From Wocania ichthyoenteri Th78 (GTDB lineage Bacteria; Bacteroidota; Bacteroidia; Flavobacteriales; Flavobacteriaceae), in assembly GCF_000789235.1 (NCBI RefSeq), contig NZ_KN525716.1, positions 1,176,501 through 1,240,500 on the forward strand: a stretch of 64,000 nucleotides of DNA, written 5' to 3'. The position numbers and the translations under genes are program-made. Below the pieces are notes generated by a model that was given only the letters and a program-made list of their open reading frames with translations, was not told the origin of the DNA and made no database searches. Below, one piece after another: positions 1 through 7,101 of this stretch. Position 1 is the stretch's first letter. Each line of letters starts with the position of its first letter.

Positions 1-9
1 GTTGCCATT
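1..9 (+). repeat. Right-hand end of a preceding attC-like repeat
   Basis: The window opens with GTTGCCATT. This is complementary to TGGCAAC at 636-642, where the first unit ends, so base 1 lies within a few bases of a cassette boundary. The rest of the repeat lies outside the window. Confidence 0.45.
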
Positions 10-33
10 AATACTGAAAAACCGACGAACTAA

Positions 34-651
34 ATGATAAATAAATTTTTAAATGCTAAACATTGGCTATTATTCACTTTAATGTTCGGAATTCCGATTC
101 TTATACAAATAGTCGTTATGACTTCAATGTTTGCGAATATTGACTCAAACGGAAATCCTGACCAAACAGGAATATTGAACATGATGAAGATATTTCCAAT
201 AATAATGGTCATTTACGTTGGACTATTTTTTGGCTGGTTTTGGTCTATTGGAATTGGACTACAGAAGTATATTCCGACTGACATTAATATGAAAATAAAA
301 AAGTTTAAAATTTTCTTCTTCATTCCTCTGACTTATATTCTTTTCTTATTAATAATAATCGGAACTACATTTTACGGATTTTCGTCTGGAAATAATGCTG
401 CTGGCGGAATTGTTGGAAAAATGTTATTTATTGTCATTCCAATGCATCTATTTTCAATGTTCTGTATGTTCTATTTATTATATTTTGTATCGAAAACAAT
501 CAAAACGACTGAATTAAAACGAACTGTTACTTTTAGTGATTTTATAGGAGAATTTTTTATGATTTGGTTCTTTCCAATCGGAATTTGGTTTATACAACCG
601 AGAATAAATAAAATAGCATCTGAAAAAAGTACTAATGGCAACAATGTATAA
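34..651 (+). CDS. Hypothetical integral membrane protein, cassette cargo
   Basis: A 205-residue protein with about five hydrophobic segments (near residues 10-32, 52-75, 92-115, 128-152 and 172-190), so almost certainly in the inner membrane. The C-terminal stretch WFFPIGIWFIQPRINK is distinctive; I recall similar tails in small Bacteroidota membrane proteins but cannot assign a function. It starts 33 bases into the first unit. Its last codons (NGNNV and the stop) are written by the start of the following attC-like repeat, so the true C-terminus may have been remade on cassette insertion. Cassette cargo, no operon partner. Confidence 0.75.
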   Translation: MINKFLNAKHWLLFTLMFGIPILIQIVVMTSMFANIDSNGNPDQTGILNMMKIFPIIMVIYVGLFFGWFWSIGIGLQKYIPTDINMKIKKFKIFFFIPLTYILFLLIIIGTTFYGFSSGNNAAGGIVGKMLFIVIPMHLFSMFCMFYLLYFVSKTIKTTELKRTVTFSDFIGEFFMIWFFPIGIWFIQPRINKIASEKSTNGNNV

Positions 652-771
652 AAATAATTGCTCGATTTTGGGCTTAACCAAAGGTCGTTGCAAGTATACT
701 ACGTCTGATTTTCCTGCGGAAAATCCTCGCACGTAAACCCGCAACTATTCTTATACGAGACCATTGTGCAC
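636..771 (+). repeat. attC-like imperfect palindrome 1
   Basis: 136 bp from TGGCAAC to CATTGTGCAC. The outer arms pair as TATAAAAATAATTGC (650-664) with GCAACTATTCTTATA (741-755), the differences being G-T pairs. The centre holds a perfect hairpin with stem GATTTTCC/GGAAAATC and loop TGC. The motif CTCGCACG follows it, as in repeat 2. The shape is that of an integron attC site read as a folded bottom strand. Confidence 0.65.
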
Positions 772-789
772 AAGCTCAGAAAAACGCCT

Positions 790-984
790 ATGAAAGTCTA
801 TTATTTGATTTTACCTGTTTTAGGAATCTACTTTTTTTATGCTGCCTATAAAGGATACCCATCCCTTATCGGACATTATTTTAGATTTAAATCAGACAAG
901 ACAAATAAAGGTATTGATAAAGCTCATAATGCTTTTCTTGGAGCAGCGTTTTTAATCATATTCATAGTTTTAATATGTCAGTAA
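790..984 (+). CDS. Small hypothetical membrane protein
   Basis: A 64-residue protein starting MKVYYLILPVLGIYFF, with a hydrophobic segment at each end (about residues 3-20 and 47-63) and a basic middle. A GTG at 766 would add eight residues but lies inside the attC-like repeat, so ATG 790 is preferred. Its last bases overlap the following immunity-like gene by 10 bp, so the two share one cassette and are probably co-translated. Function unknown. Confidence 0.55.
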   Translation: MKVYYLILPVLGIYFFYAAYKGYPSLIGHYFRFKSDKTNKGIDKAHNAFLGAAFLIIFIVLICQ

Positions 985-1394
985 GAACAAAAACCATCGA
1001 ACAACTTGAAAACGATATTTGGACTGAACCAACCGAATTTCCTACTGGATTGATTGAAAGATGTTTTCGTTATCGAAAAATCAGTATTGGAGAACTGACC
1101 AACAGACAATTAAGACTTCTAATATCTCAAAAAATCGGACTTGAATACCTGACCGAAATTGCTCTTGACAAACTTGAGAAGGATATTTTGATTGAGGCGG
1201 ATTTTTATAAAGGCGATTTGCTAGAAGCAGTTTCCAAAATACCAGTAGAGTTTTGGACTAAAAATCTAGCTGAATCTAAAAAATTGCAGCGTTTAGTGGA
1301 ATTGAACATGGAGAAAATAAAAATTGAAATGGGAGAAAAGGACTTTAAAAATATTAACGATAGAATAAAAGCCAGTGCACAACAAAGTATATAA
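975..1394 (+). CDS. CdiI-like contact-dependent inhibition immunity protein
   Basis: A 139-residue soluble protein whose layout (KTIEQLENDIW near the start, then LIERCFRYRKISIGEL, LRLLISQKIGLEYL and DFYKGDLLEAVSKIPVEFW) matches what I know of the contact-dependent growth inhibition immunity family CdiI_2. Members of that family bind and neutralise a toxin tip delivered by a neighbouring cell. No CdiA or other polymorphic toxin is present, so this is an orphan immunity gene carried as cassette cargo. Its final codons (ending AQQSI and stop) are supplied by the following repeat. The family call rests on pattern recall, not a search. Confidence 0.65.
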   Translation: MSVRTKTIEQLENDIWTEPTEFPTGLIERCFRYRKISIGELTNRQLRLLISQKIGLEYLTEIALDKLEKDILIEADFYKGDLLEAVSKIPVEFWTKNLAESKKLQRLVELNMEKIKIEMGEKDFKNINDRIKASAQQSI

Positions 1395-1510
1395 AAAATT
1401 GCTATTTTGTGCTTAAACAAAGTTAGTTGCTCATTTGCTAGCTTCCGATTTTCCTTCGGAAAATCCTCGCACGCAAACACGCAACATTTCATATACGTAA
1501 CCGTTGCCAA
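1375..1510 (+). repeat. attC-like imperfect palindrome 2
   Basis: 136 bp from GTGCACAAC to CGTTGCCAA. Arms TATATAAAAAATTGC and GCAACATTTCATATA pair; the central hairpin is GATTTTCC-TTC-GGAAAATC, nearly identical to repeat 1, and CTCGCACGCAAACACGCAAC follows. It overlaps the last codons of the immunity-like gene. With the 245 bp after it, it fills the gene-free stretch before the HicB-like gene. Apart from the promoter at 1688-1717 I see nothing else there. Confidence 0.65.
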
Positions 1511-1687
1511 CAATACAACTGTACCGTTAATCATTATCTGATATACTGAAATCTCTTTATTTTTTTCCGACCTTTTTTTAGCTTGTTTGCGGAATTTTTA
1601 TAAAAATTTAACACAATAGCATTGTAATTTATCTTAATTTTATCAGACTAATATTCCATTATAAATATAAAATTATAGTCAATAGAG

Positions 1688-1717
1688 TTGTGTATATTTC
1701 ACTTTTAGTTATATTTG
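1688..1717 (+). promoter_or_regulatory. Bacteroidota-type promoter for the HicBA-like pair
   Basis: TTG at 1688-1690, then 19 bp, then TATATTTG at 1710-1717. This fits the Bacteroidota consensus TTG-N19-TAnnTTTG exactly. It lies 39 bp before the HicB-like start, so this cassette carries its own promoter. Confidence 0.7.
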
Positions 1718-1755
1718 TCAACAACAACTAGACTTCTTAATCATAACATATAAAT

Positions 1756-2151
1756 ATGACCAAGCATTCAGATTCTTTTAAAAAATTTGACGACATGCCT
1801 TACGTTACCGAACAGCTTAAAGTGAGTAAGCATCAAGTAAGAGCAAGAATCAATGTGTTAACAGGACAAGAAGGAGATATTTGGGTTTGCTATTCTTCGT
1901 CATTAAATACTTCTGGATATGGAGACACAAAAAAAGAAGCTGAAGAATCTTTTAGACATAATTTAGAAGTTTTTTGCGAGTATTTACTAAAACTTAAAGC
2001 TCCTCAACAACAAAAAGAATTACGTTCTTTAGGTTGGGAATCAAAAAAATACGCAAGAAAGCAATTTTCTAAAGCTTATGTTGATGAAAACGGAGAACTT
2101 CAAAATCTTACAAACGCCAGAGTACAATCTCTAGAAACCACAGCAGCTTAA
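1756..2151 (+). CDS. HicB-like antitoxin
   Basis: A 131-residue protein with a HicB-type core at about residues 30-80, including WVCYSSSLNTSGYGDTKKEA followed by a helix (AEESFRHNLEVFCEYLLKL). HicB antitoxins use this partial RNase H-like fold to bind and block HicA. The last 50 residues are charged and do not show a helix-turn-helix or ribbon-helix-helix I can recognise. The stop is one base before the start of the HicA-like gene. The antitoxin comes first, the less common order for this family. Own promoter at 1688-1717. Confidence 0.65.
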   Translation: MTKHSDSFKKFDDMPYVTEQLKVSKHQVRARINVLTGQEGDIWVCYSSSLNTSGYGDTKKEAEESFRHNLEVFCEYLLKLKAPQQQKELRSLGWESKKYARKQFSKAYVDENGELQNLTNARVQSLETTAA

Positions 2152-2152
2152 T

Positions 2153-2383
2153 ATGGCTAGACGCCCAATAAAAACAAAGGATTGGGTGCGGTTCTTAGTA
2201 GCTCATAACTGTAAATACAAAAGAACAAAGGCTTCCCATGTTCATTATCAATGTCCTGGCTGTTTTAGACCAGTAACTCACAGAGATAAAGATAAAGACG
2301 TACCAGCAATGCATTTGCAAACCAATTTACGTACTATGGGTTTAACTTTTGATTACCTATATAACTGGCTAGAAAATAATTAA
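2153..2383 (+). CDS. HicA-like mRNA interferase toxin
   Basis: A 76-residue basic protein. HicA toxins are small double-stranded-RNA-binding-fold ribonucleases with a conserved GSHHxF-type histidine motif. Here the matching segment is KRTKASHVHYQCPGC, with the likely catalytic histidine in SHVHY, followed by VTHRDKDKDVPAMHLQTNLRTMGL as in the HicA C-terminal half. The CPGC pair is unusual for HicA and could bind a metal together with nearby histidines. Immediately downstream of the HicB-like gene, so a toxin-antitoxin operon. The assignment is by motif layout only. Confidence 0.6.
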   Translation: MARRPIKTKDWVRFLVAHNCKYKRTKASHVHYQCPGCFRPVTHRDKDKDVPAMHLQTNLRTMGLTFDYLYNWLENN

Positions 2384-2477
2384 TTTTTGCTTCCGACTGT
2401 CAGCAATCTGCCTTCCATCGAAAAAAAATAAAGTTTTCAGTATGTCAATGAACGTCTGAACTGATTCAAAAGTACAA

Positions 2478-2614
2478 TTGGCAACAACGCATATACCTTA
2501 TAGCTAGTTCAGTTCTTACTTACGAAAATCCTTGCGGATTTTCTCTGTCAGTTTTTATTTACTATCTTTCGGCTTGCACACGCTACAAAGGCATATGCAA
2601 ACCCGTTGTAGCAC
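2478..2614 (+). repeat. attC-like imperfect palindrome 3
   Basis: 137 bp from TTGGCAAC to CGTTGTAGCAC. Outer arms CATATACCTTATAGC and GCTACAAAGGCATATG pair over about 15 bp; the central hairpin is GAAAATCC-TTGC-GGATTTTC, the same sequence family as repeats 1 and 2 but with the arms swapped. The next unit begins with GTTGTAGCAC, four bases before the IS3-family element. Confidence 0.6.
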
Positions 2615-2657
2615 ATATTGACCCGTCCTGAAATAAGGCTACATAATTTTAAACATT

Positions 2658-3029
2658 ATGTATAGAAATGACAAAGTAATTAGACGTTACAGTGAACCTT
2701 TCAAATTAAAAATTTTAGCCGAACTTACAACCGGAAAACACACAAAGAGCGAACTTTGTAAACTCTACTCTATTGCGCCTACAACAGTCAATGAGTGGAT
2801 TAAAAAATATAATCGTAAAGACTTAATGAACACCAGAGTAAAAGTGGAAACAAAAGACGAAATATCTAGAATTAAAGCACTGCAAAAAGAGATTGAACAG
2901 CTTAAAAAACTACTGCTTAAAAAGGATTTGGATGCTATGGTATTAGATTCATATCTGGAAGTAGCTGCTGAAGATTTAGGTTATAAATCCATTGCTGAAC
3001 TAAAAAAAAAGTTAAGTATAAAGCCTTAA
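2658..3029 (+). CDS. IS3-family transposase OrfA
   Basis: A 123-residue protein with an N-terminal helix-turn-helix (about residues 9-55, including KSELCKLYSIAPTTVNEWIK) and a C-terminal leucine-zipper-like coiled coil (EIEQLKKLLLKKDL). It binds the IS ends. Its 3' end contains a run of nine A then G at 3002-3011, the kind of slippery tract used for -1 programmed frameshifting to make the OrfAB fusion transposase. Confidence 0.85.
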   Translation: MYRNDKVIRRYSEPFKLKILAELTTGKHTKSELCKLYSIAPTTVNEWIKKYNRKDLMNTRVKVETKDEISRIKALQKEIEQLKKLLLKKDLDAMVLDSYLEVAAEDLGYKSIAELKKKLSIKP

Positions 3030-3882
3030 TCAAAGCTAAAGAAAAATCTAAGGGATTTACCTCTTTAACAACTATAACCAGTTGTTTTGGACTTAAACGT
3101 GATGCGTATTACAAATACAAATCTAGAGCTGATATGCGTTTAAAAATAGAACAACAGATTATAAACATAGTCAGTAAAAAACGTAAATCCCTTCCTAGAG
3201 AAGGTGTGCGTAAACTCATGAAATCATTAGATAACGAGTTTACTAAAGCTAGCCTTAAAGTTGGTAGAGATACCTTATTTAATGTCCTTAGAAAACACAA
3301 TATGCTAACACTTAGAAAGAAAACTAGTGCCAGAACTACCAATTCTTATCATCGTTTTTATAAGTATAATAACATTATAAAAGATATGGAAGTTACAAGA
3401 CCAAATCAAGTTTGGGTAAGCGATATAACTTACATTAGAACCGTAAAAGGGTTTTGTTATCTAGCGCTCATTACTGACATGTATTCTCGAAAAATTGTTG
3501 GTTATGACATAAGTGTGATAGCCTAGAACTAAAAGGATGTCTTAGAGCTCTTAATAAGGCTTTAAATAAAGCGAAGAATATTAAACAACTTATTCATCAT
3601 TCTGACAGAGGCATACAATATTGTAGCAATCAATACACACAAATTCTTAAGAGAAAAAAGATTGGAATCAGCATGACTGAAGAAAATCATTGCTACGAAA
3701 ATGCAATGGCTGAACGTGTAAACGGTATCTTAAAAGATGAATTCTATTTGGACCAAACCTTTACTGACGTGGCTCACGCCAAAAGAGCTACAAAAAATGC
3801 AATTAATTTATACAACGAAATAAGATTACATTTATCTTTAGACTATAAAACACCAAATATGGTATACAAATTATCAGCCTAA
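3010..3882 (+). pseudogene. IS3-family transposase OrfB, frameshifted
   Basis: Read in the -1 frame after the A-run, this gives the integrase-core protein: VSDITYIRTVKG (first Asp) near 3417, then HHSDRGIQY (second Asp) near 3597 and ENAMAERVNGILKDE (Glu) near 3703. The frame breaks at about 3509-3513, where AGTGTGATA stands in place of an expected AGTGATA: a 2-bp tandem GT duplication. The frame then stops at 3526 and the rest continues in another frame to 3882. All three DDE residues survive but on separate pieces, so this copy is probably not autonomous. Confidence 0.85.
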
Positions 3883-4018
3883 ATTAAATTTTAACCTGTA
3901 GCCGTATTTCAGGACAAGACATTTAAGGAGCGCGATAACTAAACGAAAAGAATCAGTCACTCAATGGAGTTTTTATGGAAATCGGAATTGGAATATTTTT
4001 AAGAACAAAACATATAAG

Positions 4019-4492
4019 GTGAGAATATTTCTATTTCTACTAACCCTGACTTTGACTTTCGGTTGCGCAACTCGAAATATAAAATACGACCGAAATAAAA
4101 TCTTAAAAAAATATTCAGCTGAATATAAAATGTTTGTGGATAGTGAAAAAATGGATTTAGAAACTGTATTTCTCGATAAAGACAATATTGAAAATATCCA
4201 AATTGACAAACGAACTCGAGTATTGAAAATCACTCAACTGAAACCGACCGAATTATTTGAGATTAAAAACTTCAAATTGGACAGCTTATTTCCTGATAGA
4301 AAGATAGAAGCTAAAAGAAAAATTGATTTAATAATTATTGACGGAATTCCAATGACTGACAGTTTGAAAGAGAAAACTAAAATTGACTTAAACGCAATAG
4401 AATCAATATCAATAGTAACACAGGAAAAAATGAACAATTCGACTTTTGAAAGAAGGTATAATGGAGATTTATTATTAATAATGACGAAATAA
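4019..4492 (+). CDS. Small lipoprotein with plug-like domain, cassette cargo
   Basis: A 157-residue protein with a lipoprotein signal (MRIFLFLLTLTLTFGC; lipobox Cys at about 16), so exported and lipid-anchored. The C-terminal half (LIIIDGIPMTDS, then LNAIESISIV and ending YNGDLLLIMTK) resembles the plug-domain pattern of TonB-dependent receptors (DGxP...I..I.vl...yG...GvilI.TK) in a protein far too short to be a receptor. The start is GTG, since the upstream ATGs are out of frame. It follows the IS3 element and is bounded on the right by attC-like repeat 4. Function unknown. Confidence 0.6.
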   Translation: MRIFLFLLTLTLTFGCATRNIKYDRNKILKKYSAEYKMFVDSEKMDLETVFLDKDNIENIQIDKRTRVLKITQLKPTELFEIKNFKLDSLFPDRKIEAKRKIDLIIIDGIPMTDSLKEKTKIDLNAIESISIVTQEKMNNSTFERRYNGDLLLIMTK

Positions 4493-4501
4493 AAAACGAA
4501 C

Positions 4502-4638
4502 GCACAACAATGTATAACCGCAATTACGGCGGATTCAACTACGTCCGAATCCACTCTGTAATTGCCAAGGTCAGTGCTTAACCGAGACATTTCGTATATT
4601 TAACCCGCAACTGCGGTTATACTAAACGTTGTGAGCAA
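4502..4638 (+). repeat. attC-like imperfect palindrome 4
   Basis: 137 bp from GCACAAC to CGTTGTGAGCAA. The outer arms share a perfect 11-bp pairing: GTATAACCGCA at 4512-4522 with TGCGGTTATAC at 4612-4622. The inner hairpin is GGATTC/GAATCC. The length matches the other repeats, but the inner sequence differs from repeats 1-3. Confidence 0.6.
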
Positions 4639-4639
4639 T

Positions 4640-4670
4640 TTGGCTACGTTACCAAGATTTGGTATATTTG
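4640..4670 (+). promoter_or_regulatory. parDE promoter with palindromic operator (cassette 5)
   Basis: TTG at 4640-4642, a 20-bp spacer and TATATTTG at 4663-4670. The perfect palindrome TACCAA-GAT-TTGGTA (4650-4664) covers the spacer and the first two bases of the -7 box. The second parDE cassette has the same palindrome in the same place (7110-7128), so it is the likely site of ParD autorepression. Confidence 0.7.
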
Positions 4671-4688
4671 AGTAAAATTATAGTCAAA

Positions 4689-4931
4689 ATGGGAAAAAAC
4701 ACATCTATATCACTCGGAAATCATTTTGAGGATTTTATCAGAGAAGAAGTAAATTCAGGTAGATATGGTTCGGTAAGCGAAGTTATTCGTTCTGCATTAC
4801 GTTTGCTGGAACGCGAAGAAAAAAAAGAAAGAGAATTAATTAAAGCTCTCGAAGTCGGAGAAAATAGTGGTTTTATTGAAAATTTTGACCCGAATCAAAA
4901 CCTGACTGAATTACATCGCAAACACTTATGA
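4689..4931 (+). CDS. ParD-like antitoxin
   Basis: An 80-residue ribbon-helix-helix protein: MGKNTSISLGNHFEDFIREE, then SGRYGSVSEVIRSALRLLE (DNA-binding N-terminal half), then an acidic tail ending NFDPNQNLTELHRKHL that would wrap the toxin. ATG 4689 is chosen because the longer in-frame start at 4659 lies in the promoter. The stop overlaps the parE start by four bases (ATGA), which is normal for these pairs. Expected to repress its own promoter through the palindrome at 4650-4664. Clearly related to, but diverged from, the second copy at 7148. Confidence 0.85.
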   Translation: MGKNTSISLGNHFEDFIREEVNSGRYGSVSEVIRSALRLLEREEKKERELIKALEVGENSGFIENFDPNQNLTELHRKHL

Positions 4932-5230
4932 GTAAAAAACAATACCGAATAAGTAAACAAGCGATTGATGATTTAAATGATATTTGGGTTTATACTTTTC
5001 AAAAATGGTCTAAAGAACAAGCAGACAGATATTACGACTTGATAATCGGAGAGATTGAATTTATAGCGGACAACTATCTGATTGGAAAATCGGCTGAACA
5101 AACCCGAAAAAACTATCGAGTAACGAAAATCAAATCGCATCTGATTTTTTACAGAAAGGTCGAAAATGAAATTGTAGAAATCGTTAGAATTTTACATCAG
5201 AGAATGGATATAAAAAAACGACTGAAATAA
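4928..5230 (+). CDS. ParE/RelE-superfamily toxin
   Basis: A 100-residue protein with the ParE layout: AIDDLNDIWVYTFQKWSKEQ at the N-terminus, LIGKSAEQTRKNYRVTKIKS in the middle and the strand-forming end HLIFYRKVENEIVEIVRILH followed by QRMD. ParE toxins typically poison DNA gyrase; others in this fold cleave mRNA. Overlaps parD by four bases. The repeat that closes this cassette starts seven bases after its stop and was hit by the IS1182-family element. Confidence 0.85.
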   Translation: MSKKQYRISKQAIDDLNDIWVYTFQKWSKEQADRYYDLIIGEIEFIADNYLIGKSAEQTRKNYRVTKIKSHLIFYRKVENEIVEIVRILHQRMDIKKRLK

Positions 5231-5250
5231 AAAACTGCACACAACAATGG

Positions 5251-6952
5251 TAATCGTTGCACAAAGCACTAAAAAACATATACTTTAGCTCAAAAGCTTC
5301 TTTTTAAGGCGCTTTTCTTTTTTAGAACATCACAATTTCTGGATTTTTAAACCCCCTTAAAAGCAATCTATTTGCTTCTCTGCATACCGTTTTTATAAAA
5401 CGGATTAAAGCAAGCATTCCTGCTTCACTCTTTACACGTTTTTGAGTGAATTTTAAATACTTTTTCAGATTATAGGCCATGGCTGACAAATGCATCACCT
5501 TATTGGCCTGTGCTATGCCAATGGTATTTATTTTTCTGAGTCCCATAAACTGGGTAAGGGTTCCAAATACTGGTTCTACTGTGCTTTGTCGTTTGCCTTT
5601 CATATTCCGACCTCGTTTACTGTTTACTCGCGTATTGTTGCGTTGATATTCCGCTTTATAATAAGTAACAGAAAACTTCTTTTCTTTTGCTGATTTACCT
5701 AGGCATTGTAATGCTATTGGACAACCTTTACAAACCTTTGAGGAATTGCGATATTCTTTCTTCTTGGTCTGGGTTCTATAGTCTAAAAACACTTTTTTAA
5801 AGGGAATGATATGGCCTTCTGGACAAACATAATGGTCGTGATTTTCATGATAAATGAACCCGTCTGGTCCGCCTTTATAAGTGCCATGGGGCGGGATAAA
5901 ACTCTCTAGTCCCTCTGATTCTAAAAACGCATAATTCTCGCCACTACTATAGCCCGTGTCTGCTACACAGTTTCGCCATAACATGCATTGGTTATGTAGT
6001 CTGTTTTTTAAACGTTTGGTAATATCTTGTAAATATTGATTGTCTTTTTTATCGGCATGGTAAGCCTTTATATCGGTTATCGCATGATGGGCGGTGTCAA
6101 CACTAAGTTGACTCATATAGTTTAACTTCCTTGCTTTACCTGGTTTTACACTAATACGGGCATCGGGATCGGTGGGGCTATAATGCGTTTTGTTTGAGGT
6201 ATACTTACTCCCTTTGTTGCCTGCTCCTGGGCGCTGGTCTTGGTCTTTTGTCCATCTCTTGTTTCTTGATCTGATGGACTGTAATTCTTGTGTATTGGCT
6301 GTGATGGTTTGAGAGGCTTGACTAGCCTTATTGAGTTTTGATTTTCTTAGTGGACTTTTTTTTTTATCCATAGCACTAATATGGCGGATGTGATGTAAAT
6401 GTGTTTCTAAATCTGCTTTGGGCACTTTTAATTCTAAACTATCCATTGAGGCATTTGCCTTTACTGGAGCAGAATCAATTGCTTGGGTATGACCGCTAAC
6501 CATACCTTTTTCTACACACATACTCAATATCTTTGTAAACACTTCTTCAAATACAGATCCTGGATATAACTGGCGGGTACGGCTAATGGTAGAATGCCAT
6601 GGTAGTTCTTCATCGATATCATAGCCTATAAAATACAGAATATCTAAACGCATACTGCTATGCTGCAGTAATTGCCTATCGCTAATTATTTTTTCTAAAT
6701 AACCCACCAAGCACAACTTGAAGAAAACTACAGGATCGATGCTTTTCTGTCCACTTGTACCGTAGTACTTCGCGGTTAACGGATATAGAAATTTTAAATC
6801 TAAAGCTGATCTTAACCTCCGATAAAAATTGCCTTTAGGTATACGCTCACTCTGTTGAAATTGAGCGAATAATTTTTCTTGGTAATCTTTCTTGCCTTGC
6901 ATATATAAAAATACGAAATTTCTGTATCTTTAACAAGTTTTGTGCAATAAGC
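5251..6952 (-). mobile_element. IS1182-family insertion sequence
   Basis: A 1702-bp element flanked on both sides by ACAATGG (5244-5250 and 6953-6959), a probable 7-bp target duplication. Near each end is the inverted repeat TTGCACAAA/TTTGTGCAA (5257-5265 and 6939-6947). It carries one full-length transposase on the minus strand, so it may still be active. It sits 14 bp into an attC-like repeat. Confidence 0.8.
5322..6902 (-). CDS. IS1182-family DDE transposase
   Basis: An intact 526-residue transposase. The N-terminal region (about 20-130) has the DUF772 pattern (YYGTSGQKSIDPVVFFKLCL, GYDIDEELPWHSTISRTRQL). Catalytic segments include AIDSAPVKANASMD (first Asp, about 143), CVADTGYSSGENY (second Asp, about 315) and STVEPVFGTLTQFMGL (Glu, about 441). 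A cysteine cluster, CKGCPIALQC, lies near residue 393. It would cut and join the ends at 5251 and 6952. Confidence 0.9.
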   Translation of the reverse strand: MQGKKDYQEKLFAQFQQSERIPKGNFYRRLRSALDLKFLYPLTAKYYGTSGQKSIDPVVFFKLCLVGYLEKIISDRQLLQHSSMRLDILYFIGYDIDEELPWHSTISRTRQLYPGSVFEEVFTKILSMCVEKGMVSGHTQAIDSAPVKANASMDSLELKVPKADLETHLHHIRHISAMDKKKSPLRKSKLNKASQASQTITANTQELQSIRSRNKRWTKDQDQRPGAGNKGSKYTSNKTHYSPTDPDARISVKPGKARKLNYMSQLSVDTAHHAITDIKAYHADKKDNQYLQDITKRLKNRLHNQCMLWRNCVADTGYSSGENYAFLESEGLESFIPPHGTYKGGPDGFIYHENHDHYVCPEGHIIPFKKVFLDYRTQTKKKEYRNSSKVCKGCPIALQCLGKSAKEKKFSVTYYKAEYQRNNTRVNSKRGRNMKGKRQSTVEPVFGTLTQFMGLRKINTIGIAQANKVMHLSAMAYNLKKYLKFTQKRVKSEAGMLALIRFIKTVCREANRLLLRGFKNPEIVMF

Positions 6953-7101
6953 ACAATGGCTATAAGTAATTGTGGCAACGAGTTAAAACGAAGTTTAATT
7001 TATAAAATTAGGCTGTTTTCTAAGCGGAATAATCCTGCGGATGATTCCACAACGAAATCATAGCCCAGACCGTTGGGTGTAATTTGAAAATCGAGTTAAA
7101 T

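Larger units (their letters stand above)
2619..3921 (+). mobile_element. IS3-family insertion sequence, decayed transposase
   Basis: A 1303-bp element. The left end reads TGACCCGTCCTGAAATAAGG and the right end, read inward on the minus strand, TGTCTTGTCCTGAAATACGG, continuing as GCTAC on both sides: a clear terminal inverted repeat. It holds orfA and a -1 frame orfB, as IS3 elements do. No target duplication is visible (the flanks are tat and ttt). The cassette left of it opens with GTTGTAGCAC while the cassette right of it closes with GCACAAC, so the ends do not match. Probably the IS joined two formerly separate cassettes by deletion. Confidence 0.85.
5237..7082 (+). repeat. attC-like imperfect palindrome 5, split by an IS
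   Basis: The left 14 bases (5237-5250, GCACACAACAATGG) and right 123 bases (6960-7082, ending CGTTGGGTGTAA) add up to 137 bp once the IS and one ACAATGG copy are removed. That is the same length as repeats 3 and 4. The right part has the central hairpin GGAATAATCC-TGC-GGATGATTCC, and outer arms CTATAAGTAATTGTGG against CCACAACGAAATCATAG pair with a one-base bulge. Confidence 0.6.

Noticed and set aside
514-744. Minus-strand frame across the first cargo gene and repeat
   Set aside because: Overlaps the repeat palindrome and the better plus-strand gene; no recognisable domain.
766-789. GTG start of the small membrane protein in cassette 2
   Set aside because: The GTG lies inside the attC-like repeat core; ATG 790 fits the hydrophobic N-terminus better.
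2619-3921. Two full IS3 proteins (intact OrfB)
   Set aside because: The frame is broken at about 3510 and all catalytic residues cannot be joined without removing two bases.
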